Shown here one piece after another: positions 24,703 through 34,383 of a stretch of 64,000 nt of DNA. The DNA lies in contig NZ_LMSP01000005.1 in NCBI RefSeq assembly GCF_001429545.1, positions 30,345 to 94,344 on the forward strand. Direction: 5' to 3'. The translations under genes and the position numbers were made by a program. Each line of letters opens with the position of its first letter. Positions within the stretch are counted from its first letter, which is position 1. The stretch is from Paenibacillus sp. Soil787 (lineage in GTDB: Bacteria; Bacillota; Bacilli; Paenibacillales; NBRC-103111). Under the pieces are notes generated by a model, which was not told the DNA's origin, ran no database searches, and saw only the letters and a list, made by a program, of their open reading frames with translations.

Positions 24703-26923
24703 TGAACCAACAGCCGAGCAAATCGCGGAGCAGAAAATTTACAAGCAAATGGGCGTAACGGACGAAGAGTTTGCCAAAATTTGCGGCTTTCTTGGACGCA
24801 ATCCGAACTACGTTGAGATCGGTGTATTCAGCGTTATGTGGTCCGAGCACTGTTCATACAAAAATTCCAAACCTGTACTTCGTAAATTCCCAGTTACAGG
24901 ACCTCGCGTTCTTATGGGACCTGGCGAAGGCGCAGGGATTGTAGATATCGGAGACAACCAAGCGGTTGTTTTCAAAATAGAAAGTCATAACCACCCTTCA
25001 GCGATCGAGCCTTACCAAGGCGCGGCGACAGGTGTGGGCGGTATTATTCGTGATATTTTCTCCATGGGCGCGCGCCCGGTAGCGCTTCTGAATTCCTTGC
25101 GATTCGGCAAGCTTGAGAACGACCGCGTGAAGTACTTGTTCGAGCACGTTGTATCAGGAATCGCTGGATACGGGAACTGTATCGGGATTCCGACAGTCGG
25201 CGGCGAAGTGATGTTCGACGAGAGCTACGAGGGGAACCCGCTCGTTAATGCAATGTGCGTGGGTCTTATCGACCACAACATGATTCAACGCGGTGTTGCC
25301 AAAGGTGTTGGCAACCCAGTGTTCTACGTCGGACCAGCGACTGGCCGCGACGGTATCCACGGTGCGACTTTCGCATCCGAGGAGCTTACGGCGGAGTCCG
25401 AAGCGAAGCGCCCAGCGGTACAAGTGGGCGATCCGTTCATGGAGAAGCTCGTGCTGGAAGCGTGCTTAGAGTTAATCAATTCCGGCATCGTGCTCGGAAT
25501 TCAAGATATGGGCGCTGCGGGGCTGACTTGCTCCAGCGCAGAGATGGCTAGTAAAGCGGGCAACGGCATGGAGCTTTACCTTGATGAAGTTCCGCAGCGC
25601 GAAGAAGGCATGACAGCCTATGAAATGATGCTGTCTGAGTCTCAGGAGCGTATGCTTTTCGTAGTTGAGCCGAAGCATGAGGCGCAAGCTAAGGGCATTT
25701 TTGAGCGCTGGGGCTTGCACTGCGCGAAGGTCGGCAAGGTAACCGATGACGGTTACCTGAAGCTGATCCACCACGGTGAAGTCGTGGGGAACATGCCTGT
25801 CGGCGCACTCGTCGACGAGTGCCCGGTTTACAATAAGCCGAGCCAAGTGCCGGCTTATTACGAAGCTAGCGCATCGATCGACACGACTCGTTACCCGGAG
25901 GTAACGAAATTGACGGATGCGCTTAAGGCTGTCCTCGCGTCTCCGACGGTAGCGAGCAAAGAGTGGGTGTACAACCAGTATGACCACATGGTTCGTACGG
26001 ATACGGCTGTGCGTCCGGGTTCGGATGCAGCGGTTGTGACCATTCGCGGTACCCGTAAGGGCCTCGCGATGACAACCGACTGCAACGGACGCTACGTGTA
26101 CTTGGATCCGGAAGTTGGCGGACGGATCGCAGTTTCGGAAGCAGCGCGTAACGTAGTTTGCTCCGGCGCTGAGCCGCTCGCGGTTACGGATAACCTCAAC
26201 TTCGGCAGCCCAGACAAGCCTGAGATTTTCTGGCAGCTAGAGAAATCCACAGATGGTATGGCAGAAGCTTGCCGCTTCTTGGATACGCCGGTTATCGGCG
26301 GTAACGTCTCGCTTTATAACGAGAACGCCAAAGGTGCGATCTACCCAACTCCGGTTATCGGGATGGTTGGTCTTGTGCATGACATCGACCACATTACGAC
26401 GCAAAGCTTCAAAAAAGAAGGCGACATCATCATCCTGCTCGGCGAGACGAAAGCGGAGCTCGGCGGCAGCGAATTCCAGTATGTGATTCACGGAGTAACG
26501 GAAGGCCGTCCTCCTGAATTGGATTTGGCTACAGAGAAACGCCTGCAAGATGCTGTGTTGAAGGCAATTCAAGAAGGTCTTGTTGCTTCTGCGCATGACT
26601 TATCCGAAGGCGGCTTGGCCGTTGCTTTGGCTGAAAGTTGTATCGGCGGTAAATTAGGCGCAGCTGTTAATGTGGCGTCTGACCTACGTCCTGACTTCAC
26701 GCTATTCAGTGAAACACAATCCCGTATTTTGTTGAGTGCTTCTCCTGATAAAGCGGACGCTCTGAAACATTGGATTGCTTCACAAGGCGTACCATATCAA
26801 GAAATTGGAACAGTTACTGGTGCAGATTTAACCGTTAAAATCAACAATGAACAGCGTCTCCAGTCTCCGGTAAGCGAGCTGGCGAAAGTCTGGAAGGATG
26901 CGATTCCATGTCTAATGGCGTGA
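24680..26923 (+). CDS. purL: Phosphoribosylformylglycinamidine synthase subunit PurL
   Basis: 747 residues, the small-type PurL used with PurQ and PurS. It aminates FGAR to FGAM using ATP. The AIRS-type ATP-binding motif [20 protein letters not shown] and the internal duplication (GGNVSLYNE in the second half) are present. It overlaps purQ by 23 bp and purF by 16 bp. Confidence 0.97.
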   Translation: MTQQLSVNEPTAEQIAEQKIYKQMGVTDEEFAKICGFLGRNPNYVEIGVFSVMWSEHCSYKNSKPVLRKFPVTGPRVLMGPGEGAGIVDIGDNQAVVFKIESHNHPSAIEPYQGAATGVGGIIRDIFSMGARPVALLNSLRFGKLENDRVKYLFEHVVSGIAGYGNCIGIPTVGGEVMFDESYEGNPLVNAMCVGLIDHNMIQRGVAKGVGNPVFYVGPATGRDGIHGATFASEELTAESEAKRPAVQVGDPFMEKLVLEACLELINSGIVLGIQDMGAAGLTCSSAEMASKAGNGMELYLDEVPQREEGMTAYEMMLSESQERMLFVVEPKHEAQAKGIFERWGLHCAKVGKVTDDGYLKLIHHGEVVGNMPVGALVDECPVYNKPSQVPAYYEASASIDTTRYPEVTKLTDALKAVLASPTVASKEWVYNQYDHMVRTDTAVRPGSDAAVVTIRGTRKGLAMTTDCNGRYVYLDPEVGGRIAVSEAARNVVCSGAEPLAVTDNLNFGSPDKPEIFWQLEKSTDGMAEACRFLDTPVIGGNVSLYNENAKGAIYPTPVIGMVGLVHDIDHITTQSFKKEGDIIILLGETKAELGGSEFQYVIHGVTEGRPPELDLATEKRLQDAVLKAIQEGLVASAHDLSEGGLAVALAESCIGGKLGAAVNVASDLRPDFTLFSETQSRILLSASPDKADALKHWIASQGVPYQEIGTVTGADLTVKINNEQRLQSPVSELAKVWKDAIPCLMA

Positions 26924-28440
26924 AACAATCAAAGGCCCTGAAGCTTCCTGCTGCACCTGTTGTCCAAGTGGGCGACGGGCAGCATGAGCTTTGGACAGGT
27001 GAGTATTTCAACGAAGGTGTAGGCGGCCAAGGTGGATTGTTTGATAAGCTGAATGAGGAGTGCGGGGTGTTCGGGGTGTATGGTCATCCCGAAGCTTCCT
27101 CTCTATGCTATTACGGGCTGCATGCCCTGCAGCATCGTGGACAGGAAAGTGCGGGCATTTGTACAGTAGATGACGGTAAGTTTAACTACTACCGCGGTAT
27201 GGGTCTTGCCAAAGAGGTATTCACCAATGATAATTTGGAGCCTCTCGTAGGGTCGACAGCAGTCGCGCACGTTCGCTATTCTACAGCAGGCGAGAGCAAG
27301 TTGGCGAACGCTCAACCGCTTGTTTTCAAATACCGCGAAGGCGATCTTGCGATTGCTACGAATGGTAACCTCGATAATGCGAACATTATTAAAAAAGAAC
27401 TTGAGCGGAAGGGATCCATCTTCCAAACAACAAGCGATACGGAGGTTCTGGCTCATCTGATTGCTCGTTCCGAGCATGATGATATCGTGGATGCGGTGAA
27501 AGATGCATTGAATCAAGTCATCGGCGGTTATGCCTTCCTGATCACAACCAAGGATAAAATGATTGCTGCGCTTGATCCGAACGGTCTGCGTCCGTTTATG
27601 ATCGGACGTCTTGGAGATGCTTACTTGTTCGCTTCCGAGTCTTCTGCATTCGATGCGGTCGGTGCAACTTATTTCCGTGATGTGCAGCCAGGTGAGATCA
27701 TCGTGCTGGACCGTGACGGATTTCATGAGGATCGTTTCGCCGAGGGCCGCAACCGTGCTATCTGCGCGATGGAGTACATCTACTTCGCTCGTCCGGACAG
27801 CGACATCGATACGGTGAATATTCACTCCGCACGTAAGCGGATGGGTAAGAAACTGGCGATGGAAGCTTTTGTCGATGCGGATGTGGTAACGGGCGTGCCG
27901 GATTCGAGTATTTCGGCTGCAATTGGTTATGCGGAACAAACGGGTATCCCTTATGAGCTGGGTCTGATTAAGAATCGCTACACAGGCCGGACGTTCATCA
28001 TTCCAAGCCAAGAGCTTCGTGAGCAAGGTGTTAAAATGAAGCTGAGCGCCGTTCGCAAAGTCGTTGAAGGCAAGCGTGTTGTCATGATTGATGACTCCAT
28101 CGTGCGCGGGACAACGTCTTTAAGGATTGTGAATTTGCTTAGGGAAGCCGGCGCTACGGAAGTGCACGTACGTATCTCTTCGCCGCCTTTTATGAATCCA
28201 TGTTATTACGGGATTGATACACCGGATCGGAAAGAGCTGATCGCTGCGATGAATTCTATCGAAGAGATTCGTAAGGCGATCAACGCGGATTCCCTGCACT
28301 TTTTGACCAAAGAAGGGTTGTTGGATTCGATCGGTCAAGGTTCGGCAGGGTCGGAGAGCGGCTACTGTACGGCTTGCTTCGATAATACCTATCCAACTGA
28401 AATTGTGGATGTTACTAAGGTTGGTTGTGCTTGCGATTAA
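26908..28440 (+). CDS. purF: Amidophosphoribosyltransferase
   Basis: 510 residues. It is the first committed enzyme of purine synthesis. The Ntn glutaminase nucleophile is Cys52 ([13 protein letters not shown]), so about 51 residues must be removed, much longer than the 11-residue propeptide of B. subtilis. The PRTase signature [13 protein letters not shown] is intact. C-terminal cysteines (SGYCTACF) match the 4Fe-4S type. It overlaps purL by 16 bp. Confidence 0.95.
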   Translation: MSNGVKQSKALKLPAAPVVQVGDGQHELWTGEYFNEGVGGQGGLFDKLNEECGVFGVYGHPEASSLCYYGLHALQHRGQESAGICTVDDGKFNYYRGMGLAKEVFTNDNLEPLVGSTAVAHVRYSTAGESKLANAQPLVFKYREGDLAIATNGNLDNANIIKKELERKGSIFQTTSDTEVLAHLIARSEHDDIVDAVKDALNQVIGGYAFLITTKDKMIAALDPNGLRPFMIGRLGDAYLFASESSAFDAVGATYFRDVQPGEIIVLDRDGFHEDRFAEGRNRAICAMEYIYFARPDSDIDTVNIHSARKRMGKKLAMEAFVDADVVTGVPDSSISAAIGYAEQTGIPYELGLIKNRYTGRTFIIPSQELREQGVKMKLSAVRKVVEGKRVVMIDDSIVRGTTSLRIVNLLREAGATEVHVRISSPPFMNPCYYGIDTPDRKELIAAMNSIEEIRKAINADSLHFLTKEGLLDSIGQGSAGSESGYCTACFDNTYPTEIVDVTKVGCACD

Positions 28441-28478
28441 TTGGTTAAGGAAATGCGGAAAAATGGAATGGATACAAC

Positions 28479-28513
28479 GGGTGGGTCTCGCTTAGGCGAC
28501 GACCACCCGATAC
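28479..28513 (+). other. Stem-loop between purF and purM
   Basis: CGGGTGG and CCACCCG form a 7-bp GC-rich stem. No T-run follows, so it is not a simple terminator; it may stabilise or separate operon mRNA segments. Confidence 0.5.
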
Positions 28514-28540
28514 ATAGACAAACTAAGGAGTGATTGCTAA

Positions 28541-29581
28541 GTGTCGGATGCTTACAAAAAGGCTGGAGTGGATATCGCGGCGGGGAACGAAGCAGTAGAA
28601 CGGATGAAAAAGCACGTCAAACGGACTTTCCGTCCTGAAGTGTTAACTGACCTCGGTGGCTTCGGCGGGCTGTTCAGCTTGAACAAAGACAAGTACGAGG
28701 AGCCTGTGCTCGTATCTGGAACGGACGGCGTGGGCACGAAGCTGAAGATCGCTTTTGCAATGGATAAGCATGATACGATTGGGATTGATGCTGTTGCGAT
28801 GTGCGTGAATGATATTATCGTTCAAGGTGCGGAGCCGCTTTTTTTCCTCGACTATCTCGCTTGTGACAAAGTAGTTCCAGAGAAAATTGAAGCTATCGTC
28901 AAAGGGATCGCTGACGGATGTGCGCAGTCTGGCTGCTCACTTATCGGTGGCGAAACGGCGGAAATGCCGGGCATGTATGCGTCAGGGGAGTATGACATTG
29001 CCGGGTTTACGGTTGGAATCGTCGACAAGAAAAAGATCATCGATGGTCGGGCAATCCGTCCTGGAGACGTGGTTCTTGGTCTAGCATCAAGCGGTGTGCA
29101 CAGTAACGGGTTCTCTCTTGTGCGCAAGCTTTTGCTGGAAGATGGCGGTTATACGCTTCACGGGCATGTGGATGAGCTGGGTGATAAGCTTGGCAACGTG
29201 CTGCTGGAGCCAACGAAGCTTTATGTGAAGCCGGTTCTGGCGATGCTTGAAGACGTTGCGATCAAAGGGATGGCACATATTACAGGCGGCGGCTTTATCG
29301 AAAATATTCCGCGCGTTCTGCCTGATGGCGTGAACGTCGAAATCCAATATGGATCATGGCCGATCCTGCCGATCTTTGGGTTGATGCAGCGTGAGGGCAA
29401 CATTACGAACAACGATATGTTCCGCACGTTCAATATGGGCATCGGGATGGTTGTTATCGTTGACGCGGATGATGCTGAGAAAGCTATTGCAGCAGCAGAA
29501 GCACAAGGCGAGAAAGCTTACCGTTTAGGTGTTGTTACTGAAGGCGAGCGTGTAGTGACGTTCCAAGGAGCTGAGGTTTAA
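28541..29581 (+). CDS. purM: Phosphoribosylformylglycinamidine cyclo-ligase (AIR synthetase)
   Basis: 346 residues; the start is GTG 28541 with AAGGAGTGA upstream. It closes the imidazole ring to form AIR. The AIRS motifs [14 protein letters not shown] and [11 protein letters not shown] are present. The stop codon overlaps the purN start by one base. Confidence 0.96.
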   Translation: MSDAYKKAGVDIAAGNEAVERMKKHVKRTFRPEVLTDLGGFGGLFSLNKDKYEEPVLVSGTDGVGTKLKIAFAMDKHDTIGIDAVAMCVNDIIVQGAEPLFFLDYLACDKVVPEKIEAIVKGIADGCAQSGCSLIGGETAEMPGMYASGEYDIAGFTVGIVDKKKIIDGRAIRPGDVVLGLASSGVHSNGFSLVRKLLLEDGGYTLHGHVDELGDKLGNVLLEPTKLYVKPVLAMLEDVAIKGMAHITGGGFIENIPRVLPDGVNVEIQYGSWPILPIFGLMQREGNITNNDMFRTFNMGIGMVVIVDADDAEKAIAAAEAQGEKAYRLGVVTEGERVVTFQGAEV

Positions 29582-30192
29582 TGCAGCCTTACCGAATTGC
29601 GGTTTTTGCTTCGGGCAGCGGCTCGAATTTCCAGGCTATCGTAGATCAGGTACAGAAGGGGAAGCTTGATGTCAGCATCGAGCTTCTTGTCTGTGACCGC
29701 CCTGGGGCCTATGTAGTGGAGCGTGCTAGGGAGGCGAAGGTGCCTGTTTTCACCTTTCGTCCACGGGATTATGATAATCGCGAGGCCTATGAGGCTCTTA
29801 TATTGAAGGAGCTGCAAGATCGTCAGGTTAATCTAATCGTAATGGCCGGCTACATGCGGATCATTACGGATGTACTTGTTGAGCCGTATTTCGGGCGCAT
29901 GATCAACATTCATCCTTCGCTGCTGCCGTCGTTTCCGGGCGTGCGTGCGATCGAGCAAGCCGTCGAGTACGGCGTGAAGCAAACCGGCGTGACCGTTCAC
30001 TTCGTGGATGGCGGACTGGACTCCGGGCCGATCATCGCCCAGCGCGCCGTGGAGATCCACGAGCACGAGACTGCGGACTCGCTGGCCGAGCGCATCCATG
30101 CGGCTGAGCACGTGCTGCTGCCGCAGGTGATTCGCTGGCTGCGCGAGGATCGCGTGAGCTTGGATGGCCGCAGGGTTAGCGTGCGGTCGTAG
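29581..30192 (+). CDS. purN: Phosphoribosylglycinamide formyltransferase
   Basis: 203 residues. It transfers the formyl group from 10-formyl-THF to GAR. The motifs AVFASGSGSNFQAIVD, the Asn-x-His catalytic segment INIHPSLLPSFPG and the HFVDGGLDSGPII segment with the catalytic Asp are present. The GC content rises towards its 3' end. It is coupled to purM by TAATG. Confidence 0.96.
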   Translation: MQPYRIAVFASGSGSNFQAIVDQVQKGKLDVSIELLVCDRPGAYVVERAREAKVPVFTFRPRDYDNREAYEALILKELQDRQVNLIVMAGYMRIITDVLVEPYFGRMINIHPSLLPSFPGVRAIEQAVEYGVKQTGVTVHFVDGGLDSGPIIAQRAVEIHEHETADSLAERIHAAEHVLLPQVIRWLREDRVSLDGRRVSVRS

Positions 30193-30289
30193 GTTAGTGC
30201 CGTAACTCCTGAGACTAAGGTCCCTTGTGGATAACTCGGCTGTGCGTGCTGGTGTTTTATATCACTTAAAGTAGCTGTTTTCCACCAAA

Positions 30290-30973
30290 TGCGTGAGCTT
30301 GGTGAAGTTAAGGATGTTTTTCATCGCTAAGTAGGGATGAGCGGGAGAAATAGCTACTTTAATGATGTTTTACATCGCTACCGAGGCGGTTTTACCCTAT
30401 AAGAGTGAATTTGGTTGAAGTTAATGATGTTTTTCATCGCTACCGAGGCGGTTTTACCCTATAAGAATGAGCTTGGTCGAAGTTAATGATGTTTTTCATC
30501 GCTAAGTAGGGATGAGCGGGAGAAATAGCTACTTTAATGATGTTTTACATCGTTACCGAGGCGGTTTCACCCTATAAGATGAGTTTGGTCGAAGTTAATG
30601 ATGTTTTTCATCGTTAAGTAGGGCTTGGCGGGAGAAATAGCTACTTTAAGGATGTTTTACATCGCTACCGAGGCGGTGTTACCCTATAAGAGTGAGCTTG
30701 GTGAAGTTAAGGATGTTTTTCATCGCTAAGTAGGGATGAGCGGGAGAAATAGCTACTTTAAGGATGTTTTACATCGCTACCGAGGCGGTTTTACCCTATA
30801 AGAGTGAGCTTGGTCGAAGTTAATGATGTTTTTCATCGCTAAGTAGGGGTGAGATGGAGAACTAGCTACTTTAAGGATGTTTTTCATCGTTACCACGGCG
30901 GTTTTACCCTATAAGAGTGAGTTTGGTTGAAGTTAATGGTCTTTTTCATCGCTAAGTAGGGATGAGCGGGAGA
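30290..30973 (+). repeat. 112-bp tandem repeat array 1 (between purN and purH)
   Basis: About six units. GATGTTTTTCATC occurs at 30488, 30600, 30712 and 30824, with a variant at about 30936, giving an exact 112-bp period. An irregular first part (30312, 30426) includes a half-unit. Each unit also has GATGTTTTACATC about 50 bp further on, then CCGAGGCGGTTTTACCC. It fills the 814-bp gap in the operon. The same unit is inverted at 43497-44240 and occurs singly at 6376-6466. Confidence 0.95.
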
Positions 30974-31006
30974 AGTTACAAATATTATTTTCTGGGAGGA
31001 AGCATA

Positions 31007-32554
31007 GTGGCAATCAAAAGAGCACTTATCAGCGTTTTCGATAAGACGGGAATTGTTGAATTCGCGAGCGAGCTGTCGAAGCTGGGCGTTGAGATTATTT
31101 CTACGGGCGGTACGCTTAGTTTGTTGAAGGATAAAGGGGTGCCGGTGATCGGTATTTCCGAGGTTACAGGGTTTCCGGAGATCATGGATGGCCGCGTCAA
31201 AACGCTGCATCCGAATGTTCACGGCGGACTGCTGGCGGTTCGTGACAACGTGGAGCACCAAGAGAGCATGAAGAAGCTCGGCTTGGAGTATATTGATCTG
31301 GTTGTCGTGAATTTGTATCCTTTTGCTGAGACGATTGCGAAGCCTGATGTGACTTACGAGGATGCGATTGAGAACATCGATATCGGTGGGCCGACGATGC
31401 TTCGTTCCGCAGCTAAGAACCATGCGTTCGTTTCCGTTATCGTGGACACGACTGATTATGCGAAGGTGCTGGAAGAAGTGCAAGAGACTGGCGACACAAC
31501 GCTGGAAACGCGTAAACGTCTAGCTGCCAAAGTGTTCCGTCATACAGGAGCTTACGATGCTTTGATTGGTGACTACTTGACTGGCCTGCAAGGCGAGCCT
31601 TACCCAGAGCGTTACACAGTAACGTATGAGAAAATGCAGGAGCTTCGTTACGGTGAGAACCCGCATCAAAGCGCGGCTTTCTATCGTAAGCCGAATGCGG
31701 CTGCTGGCAACATTACAACAGCTGAGCAGTTACATGGGAAAGAATTATCCTACAACAACATTAATGATGCGAATACAGCTCTACAAATCGTCAAAGAGTT
31801 CAGCGAGCCTGCAGTTGTAGCTGTTAAGCACATGAATCCTTGCGGCGTAGGTATCGGTACAAACGTACTTGAAGCTTACACAAAAGCGTACAATGCAGAC
31901 CCGACTTCCATCTTCGGTGGAATCGTAGCTGCGAACCGCGCGGTAGATGAAGCGACAGCTCAACTGCTGCATGAGATTTTCCTGGAAATCGTCATTGCGC
32001 CTGATTTTACACCGGAAGCATTCGAGATCCTTTCCAAAAAGAAAAACATTCGCCTACTCAAAGTAAGCGGCTTAGATACAATAGCTGGCCGCAAAGCGGA
32101 GCCAGTGATCACAACGGTTGAAGGCGGCATGCTCGTTCAAGCTAGCGATGCTTATCAGCTAACCGAAGCAGATCTGAAGGTCGTTTCTGAGCGTCAACCG
32201 ACGGCTGAAGAGATGAAGCAATTGCTTTTCGCATGGAAAGTAGTTAAGCACGTTAAATCTAACGCAATCGTACTCGTGGCAGACGACATGACGGTTGGCG
32301 TGGGCGCTGGTCAAATGAACCGCGTTGGCGCAGCCAAAATCGCTATTGAGCAAGCGGGCGACAAGGCGAAGGGCTCCGTCCTTTCTTCCGATGCGTTCTT
32401 CCCAATGGGCGACACACTCGAAATGGCAGCAAAAGCGGGAATCACTGCGGTGATTCAACCGGGCGGCTCCATTAAAGACGAAGAATCCATCCGTGTAGCG
32501 AACGAAAATGGCATTGCCATGGTCATGACAGGCGTTCGTCACTTTAAACACTAA
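31007..32554 (+). CDS. purH: Bifunctional AICAR formyltransferase/IMP cyclohydrolase
   Basis: 515 residues from GTG 31007, behind GGGAGGA. It catalyses the last two steps to IMP. The N-terminal IMP cyclohydrolase domain starts [13 protein letters not shown] and contains STGGT and [15 protein letters not shown]. The AICAR transformylase domain has the Lys-His catalytic segment [13 protein letters not shown] and a conserved C-terminus ending [10 protein letters not shown]. The real start is 15 codons inside the longest frame, after the repeat array. Confidence 0.96.
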   Translation: MAIKRALISVFDKTGIVEFASELSKLGVEIISTGGTLSLLKDKGVPVIGISEVTGFPEIMDGRVKTLHPNVHGGLLAVRDNVEHQESMKKLGLEYIDLVVVNLYPFAETIAKPDVTYEDAIENIDIGGPTMLRSAAKNHAFVSVIVDTTDYAKVLEEVQETGDTTLETRKRLAAKVFRHTGAYDALIGDYLTGLQGEPYPERYTVTYEKMQELRYGENPHQSAAFYRKPNAAAGNITTAEQLHGKELSYNNINDANTALQIVKEFSEPAVVAVKHMNPCGVGIGTNVLEAYTKAYNADPTSIFGGIVAANRAVDEATAQLLHEIFLEIVIAPDFTPEAFEILSKKKNIRLLKVSGLDTIAGRKAEPVITTVEGGMLVQASDAYQLTEADLKVVSERQPTAEEMKQLLFAWKVVKHVKSNAIVLVADDMTVGVGAGQMNRVGAAKIAIEQAGDKAKGSVLSSDAFFPMGDTLEMAAKAGITAVIQPGGSIKDEESIRVANENGIAMVMTGVRHFKH

Positions 32555-32561
32555 AACAATT

Positions 32562-32599
32562 GAGAATGCTCACGATCGATTTCCAGACCGTGGGCATTC
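32562..32599 (+). other. Stem-loop between purH and purD
   Basis: GAATGCTCACG pairs imperfectly with CGTGGGCATTC. There is no T-run; it lies directly before the purD ribosome binding site and could affect purD translation. Confidence 0.45.
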
Positions 32600-32623
32600 C
32601 CCATGAGAGGGGTTTCCAAAACG

Positions 32624-33886
32624 ATGCGTGTATTAGTTATTGGACGTGGCGGACGCGAGCATGCGATTGTGTGGGCACTCAGCAAAAGCCCAAAAATCAG
32701 CAAGCTGTTCTGCGCACCAGGGAACGGCGGGATTGCCGGCTTAGCGGAATGTGTGCCGATTACGGAACTGCAATTCGAGGAGATCAGTACTTTTGCGAAG
32801 GAGCAGGCGATTGACCTCGTGATGGTAGCACCTGACGATCCATTAGCAGCAGGTTTGGTTGATCACTTGGAGTCCAAGGGTATCGAGGCTTTCGGACCTC
32901 GCGCGAATGCGGCGATTATTGAGGGCAGCAAGGTGTTTATGAAGGAGCTTTTGAAGAATTACAGCATCCCTACGGCAGCTTACGAGTCTTTCGATGCGTA
33001 TGAGCCAGCTCTTGCTTATTTGCGCAGTCAATCGGCGCCGATTGTTATCAAAGCAGATGGCTTAGCCGCTGGTAAAGGTGTTACCGTTGCACAAACCATG
33101 GAAGAAGCAGAAGCAGCGCTTAAAGACATCATGGTAGGTCAGGTGTTCGGTAAATCCGCAGGCGCGAGCGTGGTCATTGAGGAGTTCCTGACAGGACAAG
33201 AAATGTCCCTGCTAGCTTTCGTTGATGGGTCCACGGTTCGCCTCATGGTACCATCGCAGGATCATAAGCCTGTTTTTGATAACGACAAAGGGCCAAATAC
33301 AGGCGGAATGGGTACGTACTCCCCGCTGCCGCATATCCCTGAGTCCATCGTGCAGGAAGCACTTGTGAACATCGTTCAACCTACAGCGGATGCGATGGTA
33401 AAAGAGGGCCGTCCCTTCAAGGGCGTGCTGTATGCCGGTTTGATTTTGACCCCGAATGGCGTGAAAACAATCGAGTTTAATGCTCGTTTCGGTGATCCAG
33501 AGACGCAGGTCATTTTACCTCGCCTCAAAACTGATCTTCTCGATATTTTCCTAGCTATCAATAACGGAACGTTGGCTGACCAGCCAATCGAGTGGAGCGA
33601 GGAAGCGGCAGTTTGTGTGATTGTAGCTTCACCAGGCTACCCGGGTCCTTACCCTAAAGGGCTGCCGATTACTGGTTTGGATCAGGTGCAGGATTCCCTT
33701 GTGTTCCACGCGGGGACAGCCATCGAAGACGGACAAATTGTCACCAATGGCGGACGCGTTCTTGGAATCACAGGCCTTGGCAAGGATATCATCGAAGCTC
33801 GTCAGAAAGCTTACGCGGATGCGGATCGGATTCATTTTGACGGGAAGCATTACCGCACGGATATTGCAATGAAAGCTTTGAAATAG
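32624..33886 (+). CDS. purD: Phosphoribosylamine-glycine ligase (GAR synthetase)
   Basis: 420 residues from ATG 32624; MRVLVIGRGGREHAI is the canonical N-terminus, so the ATG seven codons earlier is unlikely. It is an ATP-grasp enzyme making GAR: VIKADGLAAGKGV, DHKPVFDNDKGPNTGGMGTY (20 residues at the glycine/ATP site) and EFNARFGDPE. It is the last gene of the operon and is followed by a terminator. Confidence 0.96.
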   Translation: MRVLVIGRGGREHAIVWALSKSPKISKLFCAPGNGGIAGLAECVPITELQFEEISTFAKEQAIDLVMVAPDDPLAAGLVDHLESKGIEAFGPRANAAIIEGSKVFMKELLKNYSIPTAAYESFDAYEPALAYLRSQSAPIVIKADGLAAGKGVTVAQTMEEAEAALKDIMVGQVFGKSAGASVVIEEFLTGQEMSLLAFVDGSTVRLMVPSQDHKPVFDNDKGPNTGGMGTYSPLPHIPESIVQEALVNIVQPTADAMVKEGRPFKGVLYAGLILTPNGVKTIEFNARFGDPETQVILPRLKTDLLDIFLAINNGTLADQPIEWSEEAAVCVIVASPGYPGPYPKGLPITGLDQVQDSLVFHAGTAIEDGQIVTNGGRVLGITGLGKDIIEARQKAYADADRIHFDGKHYRTDIAMKALK

Positions 33887-33898
33887 CGTAAGCCTATA

Positions 33899-33938
33899 AA
33901 GCACAGCCTTTTGTTTATCAAAAGGTTGTGCTTTTTTC
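33899..33938 (+). terminator. Rho-independent terminator of the pur operon
   Basis: AGCACAgCCTTTTG pairs with CAAAAGGtTGTGCT and is followed by TTTTT. It ends the 15-kb purE-purD transcription unit. Confidence 0.92.
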
Positions 33939-34006
33939 GTTTTTCTGAGTCCGTTTGTAAAAAAAACTACGACAGACCAATTAACGCATACAGCTAATGA
34001 AACCAA

Positions 34007-34100
34007 CCGGAAATAGACGTTTAACGGACCTGGGGAGGCTGTCTATTCACCGTACAATGAATAGACAGTCTCCTACATGCCGTTAACTGCCTATTTGGAC
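34007..34100. other. Long imperfect hairpin in a gene-free gap
   Basis: The 33939-34383 gap has no gene. Its main feature is a hairpin of about 90 nt: CCGGAAATAGAC and GTTAACGG arms on the left are mirrored by CCGTTAAC and CTATTTGG on the right, with CTGTCTATTCA/TGAATAGACAG at the tip. It resembles a small non-autonomous element or a structured RNA. Confidence 0.5.
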
Positions 34101-34254
34101 ATTAGATTTTCAAATTCACTCTTTTTCGGGGATTAACGTCGCTCCAGTCCTTTATCCGGGAAAGATGAATCTGAAGTTGATTTCGAACCTATTCCTTACT
34201 CAACAGCTGTATGTTGATGGGTCAGTCTTAAAAAAATATGCAATTAATTGACCG

Positions 34255-34283
34255 TTGTAAGCGTTTTATATGTTAGGTATACT
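34255..34283 (+). promoter_or_regulatory. Probable promoter with overlapping cre-like site
   Basis: TTGTAA (34255-34260), 17 bp, TATACT (34278-34283) forms a good sigma-A promoter about 100 bp before yesM. TTGTAAGCGTTTTAT over the -35 matches the CcpA cre consensus WTGNAANCGNWNNCW at all but one position, suggesting glucose repression of the downstream sugar-uptake locus. Confidence 0.55.
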
Positions 34284-34383
34284 AGGCAATGTTAGGCAAC
34301 TAGCCGTATAGTTTATTCCTTGCTGATCATTCTCGAATTGTGTAGAAGGTTAACCTGATTAACAAAAAAAGCGAGGCTGAATC

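Noticed and set aside
30290..30973. Possible CRISPR array
   Set aside because: The whole 112-bp unit is repeated, not a short repeat with unique spacers, and no cas genes are present; the same applies to 43497-44240 and 46211-46410.
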